6,796 nucleotides of DNA from Thiopontia sp964647745 (GCA_964647745.1 CAZYJG010000072.1:1-6796); one strand, 5' to 3'. Counted from the stretch's first letter, positions 1 through 6,153 are shown. Notes: generated from the sequence alone by a model not told the origin. Program-made: numbers and translations.

Positions 1-937
1 CCTCGGTCCAGAGCTCCTTGCCCATCCGCCCCGGGTTGTTCTCGATCAGCGCGTTGGCTGCATTGAGGATGTTGCCGCTGGAGCGGTAGTTCTGCTCCAG
101 CCGCAGGGTCTCGACCCCGGAAAAGTCACGGGTGAAGCTGTAGACATTTCCTACCTGTGCTCCCCTCCATCCGTAAATTGATTGGTCATCATCAGCCACA
201 ATAAAGATGCTCCCCTCCTCACCACAGAGCAGCCGCAGCCAGGCGTACTGGATGGTGTTGGTGTCCTGGAACTCATCCACCAGGACATGGCTGAAACGGT
301 TTCGGTAGTGGCTCAGCAGCTCCGGGTTCTTCAGCCACATCTCGTGGGCGCGCAGCAGCAGCTCGGCAAAGTCAACCAGTCCGCCCCGTTCGCAGGCCGC
401 CTCGTAGGCGAGGTAGATGTTGATCATCTGGGTGAGCCAGTGGTCATGACCAGGGTCGATCTGTCCGGCGCGCAGCCCCTTGTCCTTCTGTTCATTGATG
501 AACCAGGTTGCCTGTCTGGGTGGCCAGCGCTCCTCATCCAGGTTCATCTCCTTGATTAGTCGACGGATCAGCCGCAGCTGATCCTCACTGTCGAGGATCT
601 GAAAATTCTGTGGTAGCCCCGCCTCCTGCCAGTGGCTTCGCAACAGACGGTGGGCCAGCCCGTGGAAGGTACCGATCCAGAGGTTGCCGGCCGGCATGTT
701 GAGAAGCTGCTCGACACGCCCCTTCATCTCTTTTGCCGCCTTGTTGGTGAAGGTGACGGCGAGAATTGACCAGGGGGAGATCTGCAGCGCCTCGATCAGC
801 CAGGCGATACGGTGGACCAGTACCCGGGTCTTGCCGCTGCCGGCCCCGGCCAGTACCAGTGCGTTGCGGGACTCGGTGGTGACCGCCCTGCGCTGGGCCT
901 CGTTGAGCGGGTCGATGATCTCAGTGATATCTTCCAT
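1..937 (-). CDS. uvrD: DNA helicase II UvrD, N-terminal 312 residues (gene runs off the window edge)
   Basis: ATP-dependent 3'-5' superfamily 1A DNA helicase; in the family it releases UvrC and the cut oligonucleotide in nucleotide excision repair and unwinds nicked DNA in mismatch repair. Read from the ATG at 937 down to base 1, the frame is open throughout and follows E. coli UvrD closely. Visible motifs: Q-motif region LNEAQRRAV (residues 11-19), Walker A GAGSGKT (31-37), motif Ia AVTFTNKAAKEM (60-71), motif Ib GTFHGLAHRLLR (89-100), Walker B LVDEFQDTN (219-227), motif III DDDQSIYGWRGAQ (249-261) and motif IV EQNYRSS (281-287). Motifs V and VI and the C-terminus lie beyond the window; the family is about 720 residues. 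One oddity is Ala at residue 248, where E. coli has Gly (GDDDQ becomes ADDDQ). No strong Shine-Dalgarno is seen. The gene lies downstream of comF on the same strand, separated by an inverted-repeat element that occupies any promoter region. Rep or PcrA are less likely given the E. coli UvrD-like N-terminus. Confidence 0.95.
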   Translation of the reverse strand, partial: MEDITEIIDPLNEAQRRAVTTESRNALVLAGAGSGKTRVLVHRIAWLIEALQISPWSILAVTFTNKAAKEMKGRVEQLLNMPAGNLWIGTFHGLAHRLLRSHWQEAGLPQNFQILDSEDQLRLIRRLIKEMNLDEERWPPRQATWFINEQKDKGLRAGQIDPGHDHWLTQMINIYLAYEAACERGGLVDFAELLLRAHEMWLKNPELLSHYRNRFSHVLVDEFQDTNTIQYAWLRLLCGEEGSIFIVADDDQSIYGWRGAQVGNVYSFTRDFSGVETLRLEQNYRSSGNILNAANALIENNPGRMGKELWTE

Positions 938-948
938 GTAGATAATTC

Positions 949-1092
949 TAAAATGCTTCCAGGAATGTGATTTTCGTACGAGGACAAAGATGCTCCGCAC
1001 GGAGAGCCGGAGTGTACACGGTAGTACATGAGGATTCGAGTACGGTGCTGATGCAGTGATCGTACGAAAAGTGCATTATTGGGTGCATTTTA
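949..1092. repeat. 144-bp inverted-repeat (MITE-like) element between comF and uvrD
   Basis: The two ends form imperfect 33-nt terminal inverted repeats, 949-981 and 1060-1092, matching at 26 of 33 positions by eye. The tips are TAAAATGC and GCATTTTA, and the inner part of each arm is a perfect 11-mer (TTTTCGTACGA and its complement). Between the arms there is a short hairpin around CTCCGCACGGAG (near 992-1003) and a GTGTAC/GTACAT pair near 1013-1027. No convincing open reading frame is present and no transposase is encoded, so if mobile it is non-autonomous. The rightmost bases include the stop codon of comF; the left tip ends 11 nt before the uvrD start codon. No clear target-site duplication is visible. 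Alternatives are a REP/BIME-like palindrome or a structured intercistronic RNA element. Confidence 0.65.
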
Positions 1093-1752
1093 CTGGTGGG
1101 GTGGGGTGTAGGCGAAAGCCCAAACCTGAATCTTTCCCGCTCCCCCCTCCCTTAGCGCATGGGTGGCCGCCCTGATAGTGCTGCCGGTGGTGATTACATC
1201 ATCAAAGAGGGCGATCGAGGCCCCATTGAGCGGTTTGGTAACGGTAAAGGCCTGTTTGAGGTTCTCCCTGCGGGCGGTTGCAGTGAGCCCGGACTGGGCC
1301 TCGGTATGGACTGTTCTGCTGCAGCTGGCCAGGTCAATCGGGATTCCAAGGCTGTTGGCGGGGGCACGGATGATCTCCAGTGCCTGGTTGAATCCGCGTT
1401 GGCGCAGCCGTTTCGGGTGGAGCGGGACCGGGAGGATCAGATCGGGTGGCGTGTCGATCTGCTGCTGCAGGGTCTCCAGCATCAGGGTTCCAAGGAGTCG
1501 TGCAAGGTGGAGCTTGTGGTTAAACTTGAGCTGCTGGATCAGGGGGGCGAGGGGGTCACTGTAGCGGTAGGGGATGATGACTTCGTCCCACTCCGGGTCC
1601 TCTTTCAGCTCGTGCGGGATCTGCTGCAACTCGGGGAGTCTGCTGTGACATCGCCTGCAGAGTGCGGGTTCCCCATCGGTTGGGACCCCGCAGAGTGCGC
1701 AGGGCTCTGGGGGGATCATCTTGCGGAGTTGTCTGTAAACTTTTTCCAGCAT
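1090..1752 (-). CDS. comF: ComF/GntX family phosphoribosyltransferase-like protein
   Basis: A 220-residue protein of the ComF family, whose members are linked to DNA uptake or use of extracellular DNA; the biochemical reaction is not settled. The N-terminus has a four-cysteine zinc ribbon (Cys18, Cys21, Cys32, Cys35). The PRTase-like domain follows: PLIQQLKF (70-77), PVPLHPKRLRQRGFNQA (108-124), AQSGL (152-156), and the PRPP-binding signature DDVITTGST (184-192). Length matches E. coli GntX (about 227 aa). I chose the ATG at 1752 because the family begins about this far before the zinc ribbon, although the DNA upstream has no good Shine-Dalgarno. It is divergent from bioB with 62 nt between start codons, and its first codons lie inside the candidate BirA operator, so biotin status might also affect it. 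A weak minus-strand -10 (TAGAAT, 1799-1794) could serve it. The TAA stop lies in the tip of the neighbouring inverted-repeat element. Confidence 0.9.
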   Translation of the reverse strand: MLEKVYRQLRKMIPPEPCALCGVPTDGEPALCRRCHSRLPELQQIPHELKEDPEWDEVIIPYRYSDPLAPLIQQLKFNHKLHLARLLGTLMLETLQQQIDTPPDLILPVPLHPKRLRQRGFNQALEIIRAPANSLGIPIDLASCSRTVHTEAQSGLTATARRENLKQAFTVTKPLNGASIALFDDVITTGSTIRAATHALREGGAGKIQVWAFAYTPPHQ

Positions 1753-1765
1753 GGTTGGTTGACAG
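1733..1765. promoter_or_regulatory. Candidate BirA (biotin repressor) operator in front of bioB
   Basis: Two half-sites, CTGTAAACT (1733-1741) and GGTTGACAG (1757-1765), are separated by 15 nt. Each matches the known gammaproteobacterial BirA half-site (TTGTAAACC and its complement GGTTTACAA) at 7 of 9 positions, and the two halves match each other at 7 of 9. The spacing is close to that of the E. coli bio operator (16 nt). The right half contains the -35 hexamer of the bioB promoter, so biotinyl-AMP-bound BirA would block RNA polymerase. The left half and spacer overlap the first codons of comF, so coding constraint may have shaped part of the match. Identification is by pattern only; no birA gene is in the window. 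Confidence 0.6.
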
Positions 1766-1786
1766 GAGGGTGAGGGCAGGTAGGAT
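1759..1786 (+). promoter_or_regulatory. Sigma-70 type promoter for bioB
   Basis: A perfect -35 TTGACA (1759-1764) is followed after 16 nt by TAGGAT (1781-1786), which matches the -10 consensus at 4 of 6 positions. Transcription would start near 1793 and give a leader of about 20 nt, just enough for the GGAG at 1802-1805 before the bioB ATG. The -35 box lies within the right half of the proposed BirA operator, the arrangement expected for repression. Confidence 0.6.
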
Positions 1787-1814
1787 TCTCTCCATTCTAA
1801 CGGAGAACCTGTCT

Positions 1815-2801
1815 ATGAGTAACAACCCGGAGCTACGCAGCGACTGGAGGCTGGAGGAGGTGGAGGTGCTGTTTGAGCGCCCCTTCAACGACCTGCTGTT
1901 CCAGGCGCAGACCATCCATCGCCACCACTTTGATCCCAACAGGGTGCAGGTGAGTACCCTGATGAGCATCAAGACCGGGGGTTGCTCCGAGGATTGCAGC
2001 TACTGCTCGCAGAGTGCGCGCAACAATGCTGATCTGGAGCGAGAAAAGCTGGCTGAGGTCAATGCGGTACTGGAGGCGGCGCGCGAGGCGAAGCGGGCAG
2101 GCTCTTCCCGCTTCTGCATGGGGGCGGCGTGGCGCAACCCGAAGAGCAAGGATATGGAGCGACTGCTGACGATGGTCAGTGGGGTCAAGGCGCTGGGGAT
2201 GGAGACCTGCATGACACTGGGGATGCTGACCGAGCATCAGGCCAAGAAGCTGAAGGGGGCGGGTCTCGACTACTACAACCACAATCTCGACACCTCCGAG
2301 GCCTACTACCACAAGGTGATCACCACCCGCAGCTACCAGGACCGGCTCGATACCCTGGAGCATGTGCGTGACGCGGGGCTCAATGTCTGCAGTGGTGGCA
2401 TTGTTGGGATGGGGGAGTCACGGCAGGATCGTGCCGGGCTGCTGGCGACACTGGCCAACCTGCCGAAGCAGCCGGACAGCGTGCCGATCAACCGGCTGGT
2501 CAAGGTGGCGGGTACCCCGCTGGACGATATGGAGACGCTGGAGGAGCTTGATCCACTGGAGTTTGTCCGCACCATTGCGGTTGCCCGGATTCTGATGCCG
2601 AAGTCGTGGGTGCGTTTGTCTGCGGGCCGTGAGTCGATGAGCGAGGAGCTGCAGGCCCTCTGTTTTGCCGCCGGTGCCAACTCCATCTTCTCCGGGGAGC
2701 AGCTGCTGACCACCCCCAATGCGGGTGAGGCCTCTGATGCCGCACTGTTTGCCAAGTTGGGGTTGAAGCCAGAGGCAGGGGAAGAGGTGGTGTTGGGATA
2801 A
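1815..2801 (+). CDS. bioB: Biotin synthase BioB
   Basis: Radical SAM enzyme that inserts sulfur into dethiobiotin, the last step of biotin synthesis; acts as a cytoplasmic homodimer. The 328-residue protein carries the radical SAM cluster motif GGCSEDCSYC with Cys57, Cys61 and Cys64 as the [4Fe-4S] ligands. Cys101, Cys132, Cys192 and Arg267 align with the E. coli [2Fe-2S] ligands Cys97, Cys128, Cys188 and Arg260. YNHNLDTS (154-161) and RLSAGRE (267-273) are also typical. Compared with E. coli there is a three-residue insertion around residues 238-246. The ATG at 1815 is chosen because GGAG (1802-1805) lies 9 nt upstream and the protein then begins like the family. The frame is open upstream for 51 more codons, but those overlap comF, the operator and the promoter and do not resemble BioB. 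It is the first gene of the biotin cluster and probably BirA-regulated. Confidence 0.97.
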   Translation: MSNNPELRSDWRLEEVEVLFERPFNDLLFQAQTIHRHHFDPNRVQVSTLMSIKTGGCSEDCSYCSQSARNNADLEREKLAEVNAVLEAAREAKRAGSSRFCMGAAWRNPKSKDMERLLTMVSGVKALGMETCMTLGMLTEHQAKKLKGAGLDYYNHNLDTSEAYYHKVITTRSYQDRLDTLEHVRDAGLNVCSGGIVGMGESRQDRAGLLATLANLPKQPDSVPINRLVKVAGTPLDDMETLEELDPLEFVRTIAVARILMPKSWVRLSAGRESMSEELQALCFAAGANSIFSGEQLLTTPNAGEASDAALFAKLGLKPEAGEEVVLG

Positions 2802-2808
2802 CAGCGGT

Positions 2809-2981
2809 CTCGCGCAAAGACGCAAGGGCGCAGAGAAAAGCGTGAGAAGAGATTTGGAAATGAGATTAGGTGATCATTGATGTGTGGCTGCTTTGCTGAG
2901 TTCTATGTGCATGCCATTCGCTATCACTTATCGATCCAGGTATCCTGCTGGTACCTTTGCGTCTTTGCGTCTTTGCGCGAG
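2809..2981. repeat. 173-bp inverted-repeat element between bioB and bioF (CGCAAAGA/TCTTTGCG type)
   Basis: The left arm 2809-2827 and right arm 2963-2981 are complementary at 18 of 19 positions (CTCGCGCAAAGACGCAARG against its complement). The right end is extended by a short tandem repeat of CTTTGCGT-like units (about 2955-2978). The 135 nt between the arms contain no convincing gene and no transposase. The element starts 7 nt after the bioB stop and ends 8 nt before the likely bioF start, so it fills nearly the whole intergenic space. From memory, repeats built on GCAAAGACGCAAAG are scattered in many proteobacterial genomes, but I could not check this. It may be a non-autonomous mobile element or a REP-like palindrome that forms a long stem in the bio transcript. 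It is not related in sequence to the elements at 949-1092 or 4294-4454. Confidence 0.65.
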
Positions 2982-2989
2982 TCATAGCT

Positions 2990-4290
2990 GTGTTGGATTA
3001 TCAGTTACAGCAGGAGTTGGATCGGCGCAAGGGGCAGGGTCTCTATCGACAGCGCCGTATCGTCTCCTCACCCCAGGGGGTCGAGGTTGAGATCGGTGGC
3101 CAGCACTACCTCTCCTTCAGCAGCAATGACTATCTGGGGCTGGCCAGCCATCCGGCTGTTGTCGNNNNNNNNNNNNNNNNNNNNNNNNNNNNNNNNNNNN
3201 NNNNNNNNNNNNNNNNNNNNNNNNNNNNNNNNNNNNNNNNNNNNNNNNNNNNNNNNNNNNNNNNCTCTCCTTCAGCAGCAATGACTATCTGGGGCTGGCC
3301 AGCCATCCGGCTGTTGTCGAGGCGTTCCAGCAGGGGCTGGAGCGCTGGGGGGCAGGGAGTGGTGCGGCCCATCTGGTCACTGGCCATACGGCAGCTCACC
3401 ATGCGCTGGAGGAGGAGTTGGCCGACTTCCTCGGCTATCCACGGGCGCTGCTCTTCAGCTCCGGCTATCAGGCCAATCTTGGGGTCCACCAGGCGCTTTT
3501 GGGGCGCAATGACACGGCAATCCACGACCGCCTCAACCACGCCTCGCTGCTGGATGGGGCAAGGCTGAGTGGAGCAAGGCTGTTGCGCTATGGTCATGCC
3601 GATATCGCGGCCCTGGAGAGAAGGGTCTCCGATCCGCGAGAGGGGCGTACCCTGGTGGCAACCGACGGGGTCTTCAGCATGGATGGGGATATCGCCCCGC
3701 TGCCGGGGATCGCCGGGGAGTGCCGCTGTGGTGGTGCAACACTGATGGTGGATGATGCCCACGGCATTGGGGTCCATGGCCCGCAGGGGCGGGGTACGGT
3801 GGCTAAATTCGGTCTGGGGCCGGCCGAGGTGCCGATCCTGATGGGGACGCTGGGCAAGGCGTTTGGGGTCTCCGGTGCCTTTGTTGCCGGGAGTGAGGCG
3901 CTGATCGAGACCCTGATCCAGCAGGCGCGCACCTATATCTACACCACCGCCACCCCGCCGGCACAGGCGGAGGCGACCCGCAGGGCACTGCAGCTGGTAA
4001 GGGGTGGGGAGGATCGCAGGGAGCATCTGCAGCGGCTGATCACCCATTTCCGCAGGGAGGCGGGCCTGCTGGGGCTGGAGCTGATGAACTCCACCACCCC
4101 GATCCAGCCACTGTTGGTCGGTGACTCAGATGATGCCGTAGCACTCTCGGAGCGGCTGCTGCAGAGAGGGGTCCTGGCAGTTCCAATCCGTCCCCCAACG
4201 GTTCCGGAGGGGGGTGCGCGGCTGCGGATCACCTTCTCTGCCAGCCATACGGTTGAGCAGGTTGATCGGTTGCTGGAGTCTATGGGATGA
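2990..4290 (+). CDS. bioF: 8-amino-7-oxononanoate synthase BioF, split by an assembly gap
   Basis: PLP-dependent enzyme of the alpha-oxoamine synthase family; joins pimeloyl-ACP and L-alanine with loss of CO2 to give KAPA. The reading frame changes across the N gap, but deleting one 55-bp copy plus 100 N (155 bp) joins both parts into one 381-residue frame, against 384 in E. coli. Numbered on that joined protein: FSSNDYLGL (43-51), GSGAAHLVTGH (71-81), DRLNHASLLDG (128-138), DGVFSMDGD (174-182), DDAHG (203-207), the PLP-lysine motif TLGKAFGVSGA (235-245, Lys238), and IRPPTVPEG (348-356). The start is uncertain. GTG at 2990 and TTG at 2993 are the best candidates; neither has a clear Shine-Dalgarno, and no in-frame ATG lies nearby. 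The start sits immediately behind the upstream inverted repeat. I regard the gene as intact in the organism and broken only in the assembly. Confidence 0.93.
3110..3319. other. Assembly gap (100 N) flanked by an identical 55-bp overlap
   Basis: Bases 3165-3264 are exactly 100 N, a common placeholder length. The 55 bases before the gap (3110-3164) and after it (3265-3319) are identical and begin with CTCTCCTTCAG. This is what two contigs sharing an unmerged k-mer-length overlap produce. Removing 155 bp restores one continuous bioF frame of normal length, so there is probably no missing sequence. No real duplication should be inferred. Confidence 0.95.
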
Positions 4291-4293
4291 GTA

Positions 4294-4454
4294 CTCTAGG
4301 CGGTAGTCAAATAACAGGTCGCTCAGGTACATCATGTCCTGAGACCACCACAAAGCAAGGCTTTGTAGGGTGGTGTCTCTCAACCGAGGAACGAGGTCGC
4401 GCAACTGTAGCCATCCATGGCTACAGACGCATGTTATTCGACTACCACCAAGAG
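4294..4454. repeat. 161-bp inverted-repeat element with internal hairpins between bioF and bioH
   Basis: Terminal arms 4294-4316 and 4432-4454 are complementary at 20 of 23 positions, with GGTAGTC and GACTACC as the central parts. Inside are three further palindromes in a row: CTCAGG/CCTGAG (4322-4327 with 4338-4343); a longer bulged stem from 4341 to 4379 whose core is ACAAAGC/GCTTTGT around a 3-nt loop; and a perfect 10-bp stem CTGTAGCCAT (4405-4414) with its complement 4417-4426 around a CC loop. No credible protein is encoded. The element starts 3 nt after the bioF stop and ends 4 nt before the GGAG that serves bioH. Candidate explanations are a MITE, a composite REP/BIME-type palindrome, or a structured intercistronic RNA that adjusts mRNA stability. 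There is no T-tract after the stems, so a classical intrinsic terminator is unlikely. Confidence 0.65.
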
Positions 4455-4471
4455 TGTCGGAGCAACCAGTC

Positions 4472-5200
4472 ATGAAGCGGCCACTGGTGCTGATCCACGG
4501 CTGGGGATTCAACGGCTCGGTCTGGAACTCCCTTCTCCCTGCGCTTCGAGAGCGGTTTGAGGTGACGGTTGTGGACCTTCCGGGATACCGCTCCCGCCCC
4601 CCGATCGATCCAGTGACCCTCTCTGCCCTGGCGGCCGATGTGGCGGGGCAGCTCCCGGAGCCGGCATGCTGGCTCGGCTGGTCACTGGGGGGGCAGGTGG
4701 CGCTGCAGGCGGCGCTCGATTTTCCGCAGCAGGTGGAGCAGCTGATTCTGGTTGGGGCCACCCCCCGTTTCGTTCAGGGAGAGGGGTGGCGAGAGGCGGT
4801 CAAGCAGCGTGTACTGGATGATTTTGGACGGGACCTGATTCGTGCGCGCGAGACCACTATCGGTCGCTTTCTGACCCTGCAGATGCTGGGTGTCCGGGGG
4901 AGCAAGGGGCTGATTCGAGAGCTGAGGGCCTCCCTGGCCGAGCCGCCTGCTCCCGGGACCCTGGAGGCGGGGCTGGAGATTCTGAACCAGACCGACCTTC
5001 GTTCAGTGCTTGGCACCATTAGTCAGCCGGCACACTGGGTTATGGGGGGGCGGGATCAACTGGTCCCACCCTCGGCAGGGGTGGTGGCTGCGGCGCAGAT
5101 GCCCAATGGCTCCTCCTCCGTAATCGAGGGGGCGGGGCATGCCCCCTTTCTGAGCCATCCGCAGCAATTTCTCGATGAGGTGATCCGTTTTGGGGCATGA
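4472..5200 (+). CDS. bioH: Pimeloyl-ACP methyl ester carboxylesterase BioH
   Basis: Alpha/beta-hydrolase that cleaves the methyl ester of pimeloyl-ACP methyl ester, ending the pimelate-building phase of biotin synthesis. The 242-residue protein has the oxyanion-hole motif HGWGFN (9-14), the nucleophile elbow GWSLGG (69-74) with Ser71, the acid Asp195 in GGRDQLVP (192-199), and His223 in GAGHAPFLSHP (220-230). These correspond to Ser82, Asp207 and His235 of E. coli BioH (256 aa). LEILNQTDLR (168-177) also matches the family. The ATG at 4472 is preferred because GGAG (4459-4462) lies 9 nt upstream. The frame stays open further upstream, but that stretch lies in the inverted-repeat element and shows no BioH similarity. 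The gene follows bioF and its stop nearly touches the bioC start, so the two are probably translationally coupled. Confidence 0.94.
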   Translation: MKRPLVLIHGWGFNGSVWNSLLPALRERFEVTVVDLPGYRSRPPIDPVTLSALAADVAGQLPEPACWLGWSLGGQVALQAALDFPQQVEQLILVGATPRFVQGEGWREAVKQRVLDDFGRDLIRARETTIGRFLTLQMLGVRGSKGLIRELRASLAEPPAPGTLEAGLEILNQTDLRSVLGTISQPAHWVMGGRDQLVPPSAGVVAAAQMPNGSSSVIEGAGHAPFLSHPQQFLDEVIRFGA

Positions 5201-5201
5201 T

Positions 5202-6110
5202 GTGTCAGACAGTTCGTACCGGCTGAGGAGAAGCCAGATCCGTTCCAACTTTGAGCGCGCATCCGGCAGCTATGATGACGCGGCACTGCTGCAGCGCGAG
5301 GTTGCCGACCGCATGCTGGAGCAGTTTGCGTATACCCAGATCGCCCCGGAGCGGATCCTCGATGTGGGAACAGGGACCGGATACTGTGCCCGTGGGCTGA
5401 GGGAGCAGTTTGGCAGGAGTGAGATTGTTGCGCTCGATCTGGCACAGGGGATGCTGTGTGAGGCGAGGGCGCAGGCCGGTGGAGGACGTCGGGGGATCCG
5501 GAATCTTCTCTCCCGCGGTTCGGGGGACCACTTTCTCTGTGCCGATGCAGGGCAGCTCCCACTCTCCAGCCACAGCGTGGATCTGATCTTCTCCAACTTT
5601 ACGCTGCAGTGGTGCCAGAACCTCCAGACCGTGTTTCAGGAGTTTCGCAGGGTCTTGAGGCCCGGTGGCCTGCTCACCTTCTCCACCCTGGGGACCGATA
5701 CCCTAACCGAGCTGCGCCAGAGCTGGGCAGCGGTCGATGATCGGGTCCATGTAAACCGGTTCTCGGATCTGCATGATATCGGGGATCTGCTGCTCCATAC
5801 CGGGTTTCTGGAGCCGGTCACCAGTGTGGACCGTTTTGAGCTCACCTATCCGGATGTGATGGCCCTGATGCGGGATCTGAAGGGGCTGGGTGCAACCAAT
5901 GCCAATGCGGGGCGGCTGCGTGGGTTGACCGGCAGGCAGGCGATCAGCCAGATGGAGCAGTTCTATCGGCAGCGATTCCTTAATGAGGAGGGGCGGATCC
6001 CCGCAACCTGGGAGGTGGTCTATGGCCACGCCTGGATTCCGGAGGATGGGTTTCGCTCTGCTGCGGTCCCGCGGGAATTTTCTATCCCCCTGAGTAAATT
6101 TAATACCTGA
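5202..6110 (+). CDS. bioC: Malonyl-ACP O-methyltransferase BioC
   Basis: SAM-dependent methyltransferase that methylates the free carboxyl of malonyl-ACP (or malonyl-CoA), allowing fatty-acid synthesis enzymes to build the pimeloyl chain. From GTG 5202 the protein has 302 residues. The N-terminus has the BioC-like IRSNFERASGSYDDAALLQR. SAM motif I is ILDVGTGTGYCARGL (about 52-66), and the acidic end of strand 2 is in VALDLAQGM. NFTLQWC is close to the NLALQWC typical of BioC, and VNRFSDLHDIGDLLLHTGF and MRDLKGLGATNAN are also family hallmarks. The start is not certain. TTG at 5190 has a strong Shine-Dalgarno (GAGGTGATC, 5177-5185) about 9 nt ahead and would overlap bioH by 11 nt and add four residues. 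I prefer GTG 5202 because its N-terminal length fits the family better. No bioD follows, unlike bioBFHCD clusters. No clear terminator is seen after the stop. Confidence 0.93.
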   Translation: MSDSSYRLRRSQIRSNFERASGSYDDAALLQREVADRMLEQFAYTQIAPERILDVGTGTGYCARGLREQFGRSEIVALDLAQGMLCEARAQAGGGRRGIRNLLSRGSGDHFLCADAGQLPLSSHSVDLIFSNFTLQWCQNLQTVFQEFRRVLRPGGLLTFSTLGTDTLTELRQSWAAVDDRVHVNRFSDLHDIGDLLLHTGFLEPVTSVDRFELTYPDVMALMRDLKGLGATNANAGRLRGLTGRQAISQMEQFYRQRFLNEEGRIPATWEVVYGHAWIPEDGFRSAAVPREFSIPLSKFNT

Positions 6111-6125
6111 TTAAAATACTAGGTC

Positions 6126-6153
6126 TTGACAGGGCGATTTCAGGCGCTATGAT
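6126..6153 (+). promoter_or_regulatory. Sigma-70 promoter for the peroxiredoxin gene
   Basis: A perfect -35 TTGACA (6126-6131) and a near-consensus -10 TATGAT (6148-6153) are spaced by 16 nt. Transcription would begin near 6160 and give a leader of about 70 nt. This is the strongest-looking promoter in the window and separates the peroxiredoxin from the bio genes as its own transcription unit, which fits the usually high expression of 2-Cys peroxiredoxins. Confidence 0.65.

Noticed and set aside
796..1029. Possible small minus-strand protein (77 codons) overlapping the uvrD start and the repeat element
   Set aside because: It uses the wrong frame relative to uvrD and its N-terminal part is only a translation of the palindromic element; no domain or ribosome-binding site.
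1159..1773. Long plus-strand open frame opposite comF
   Set aside because: Shadow frame of comF; no recognisable domain, while the minus strand encodes a clear zinc ribbon and PRPP motif.
1662..1814. In-frame upstream extension of bioB by 51 codons
   Set aside because: It overlaps comF on the other strand and covers the promoter and operator, has no similarity to BioB, and the ATG at 1815 has a good Shine-Dalgarno.
2955..2981. CRISPR-like or microsatellite array from CTTTGCG units
   Set aside because: Only about three short contiguous units with no spacers; they are explained as one arm of the inverted repeat.
3110..3319. Tandem duplication of a BioF segment
   Set aside because: The copies are identical over exactly 55 bp, flank a 100-N placeholder, and merging them restores a normal protein, so an assembly artefact explains it better.
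3130..4047. Long minus-strand open frame across the gap
   Set aside because: It is antisense to bioF, contains the N run, and has no recognisable protein features.
4341..4379. Intrinsic terminator between bioF and bioH
   Set aside because: A stem is present but no T-tract follows it, and the downstream genes lack an obvious promoter of their own.
4370..4471. Upstream extension of bioH by 34 codons
   Set aside because: It translates hairpin sequence from the inverted-repeat element, and ATG 4472 has GGAG at proper spacing and gives a BioH-like N-terminus.
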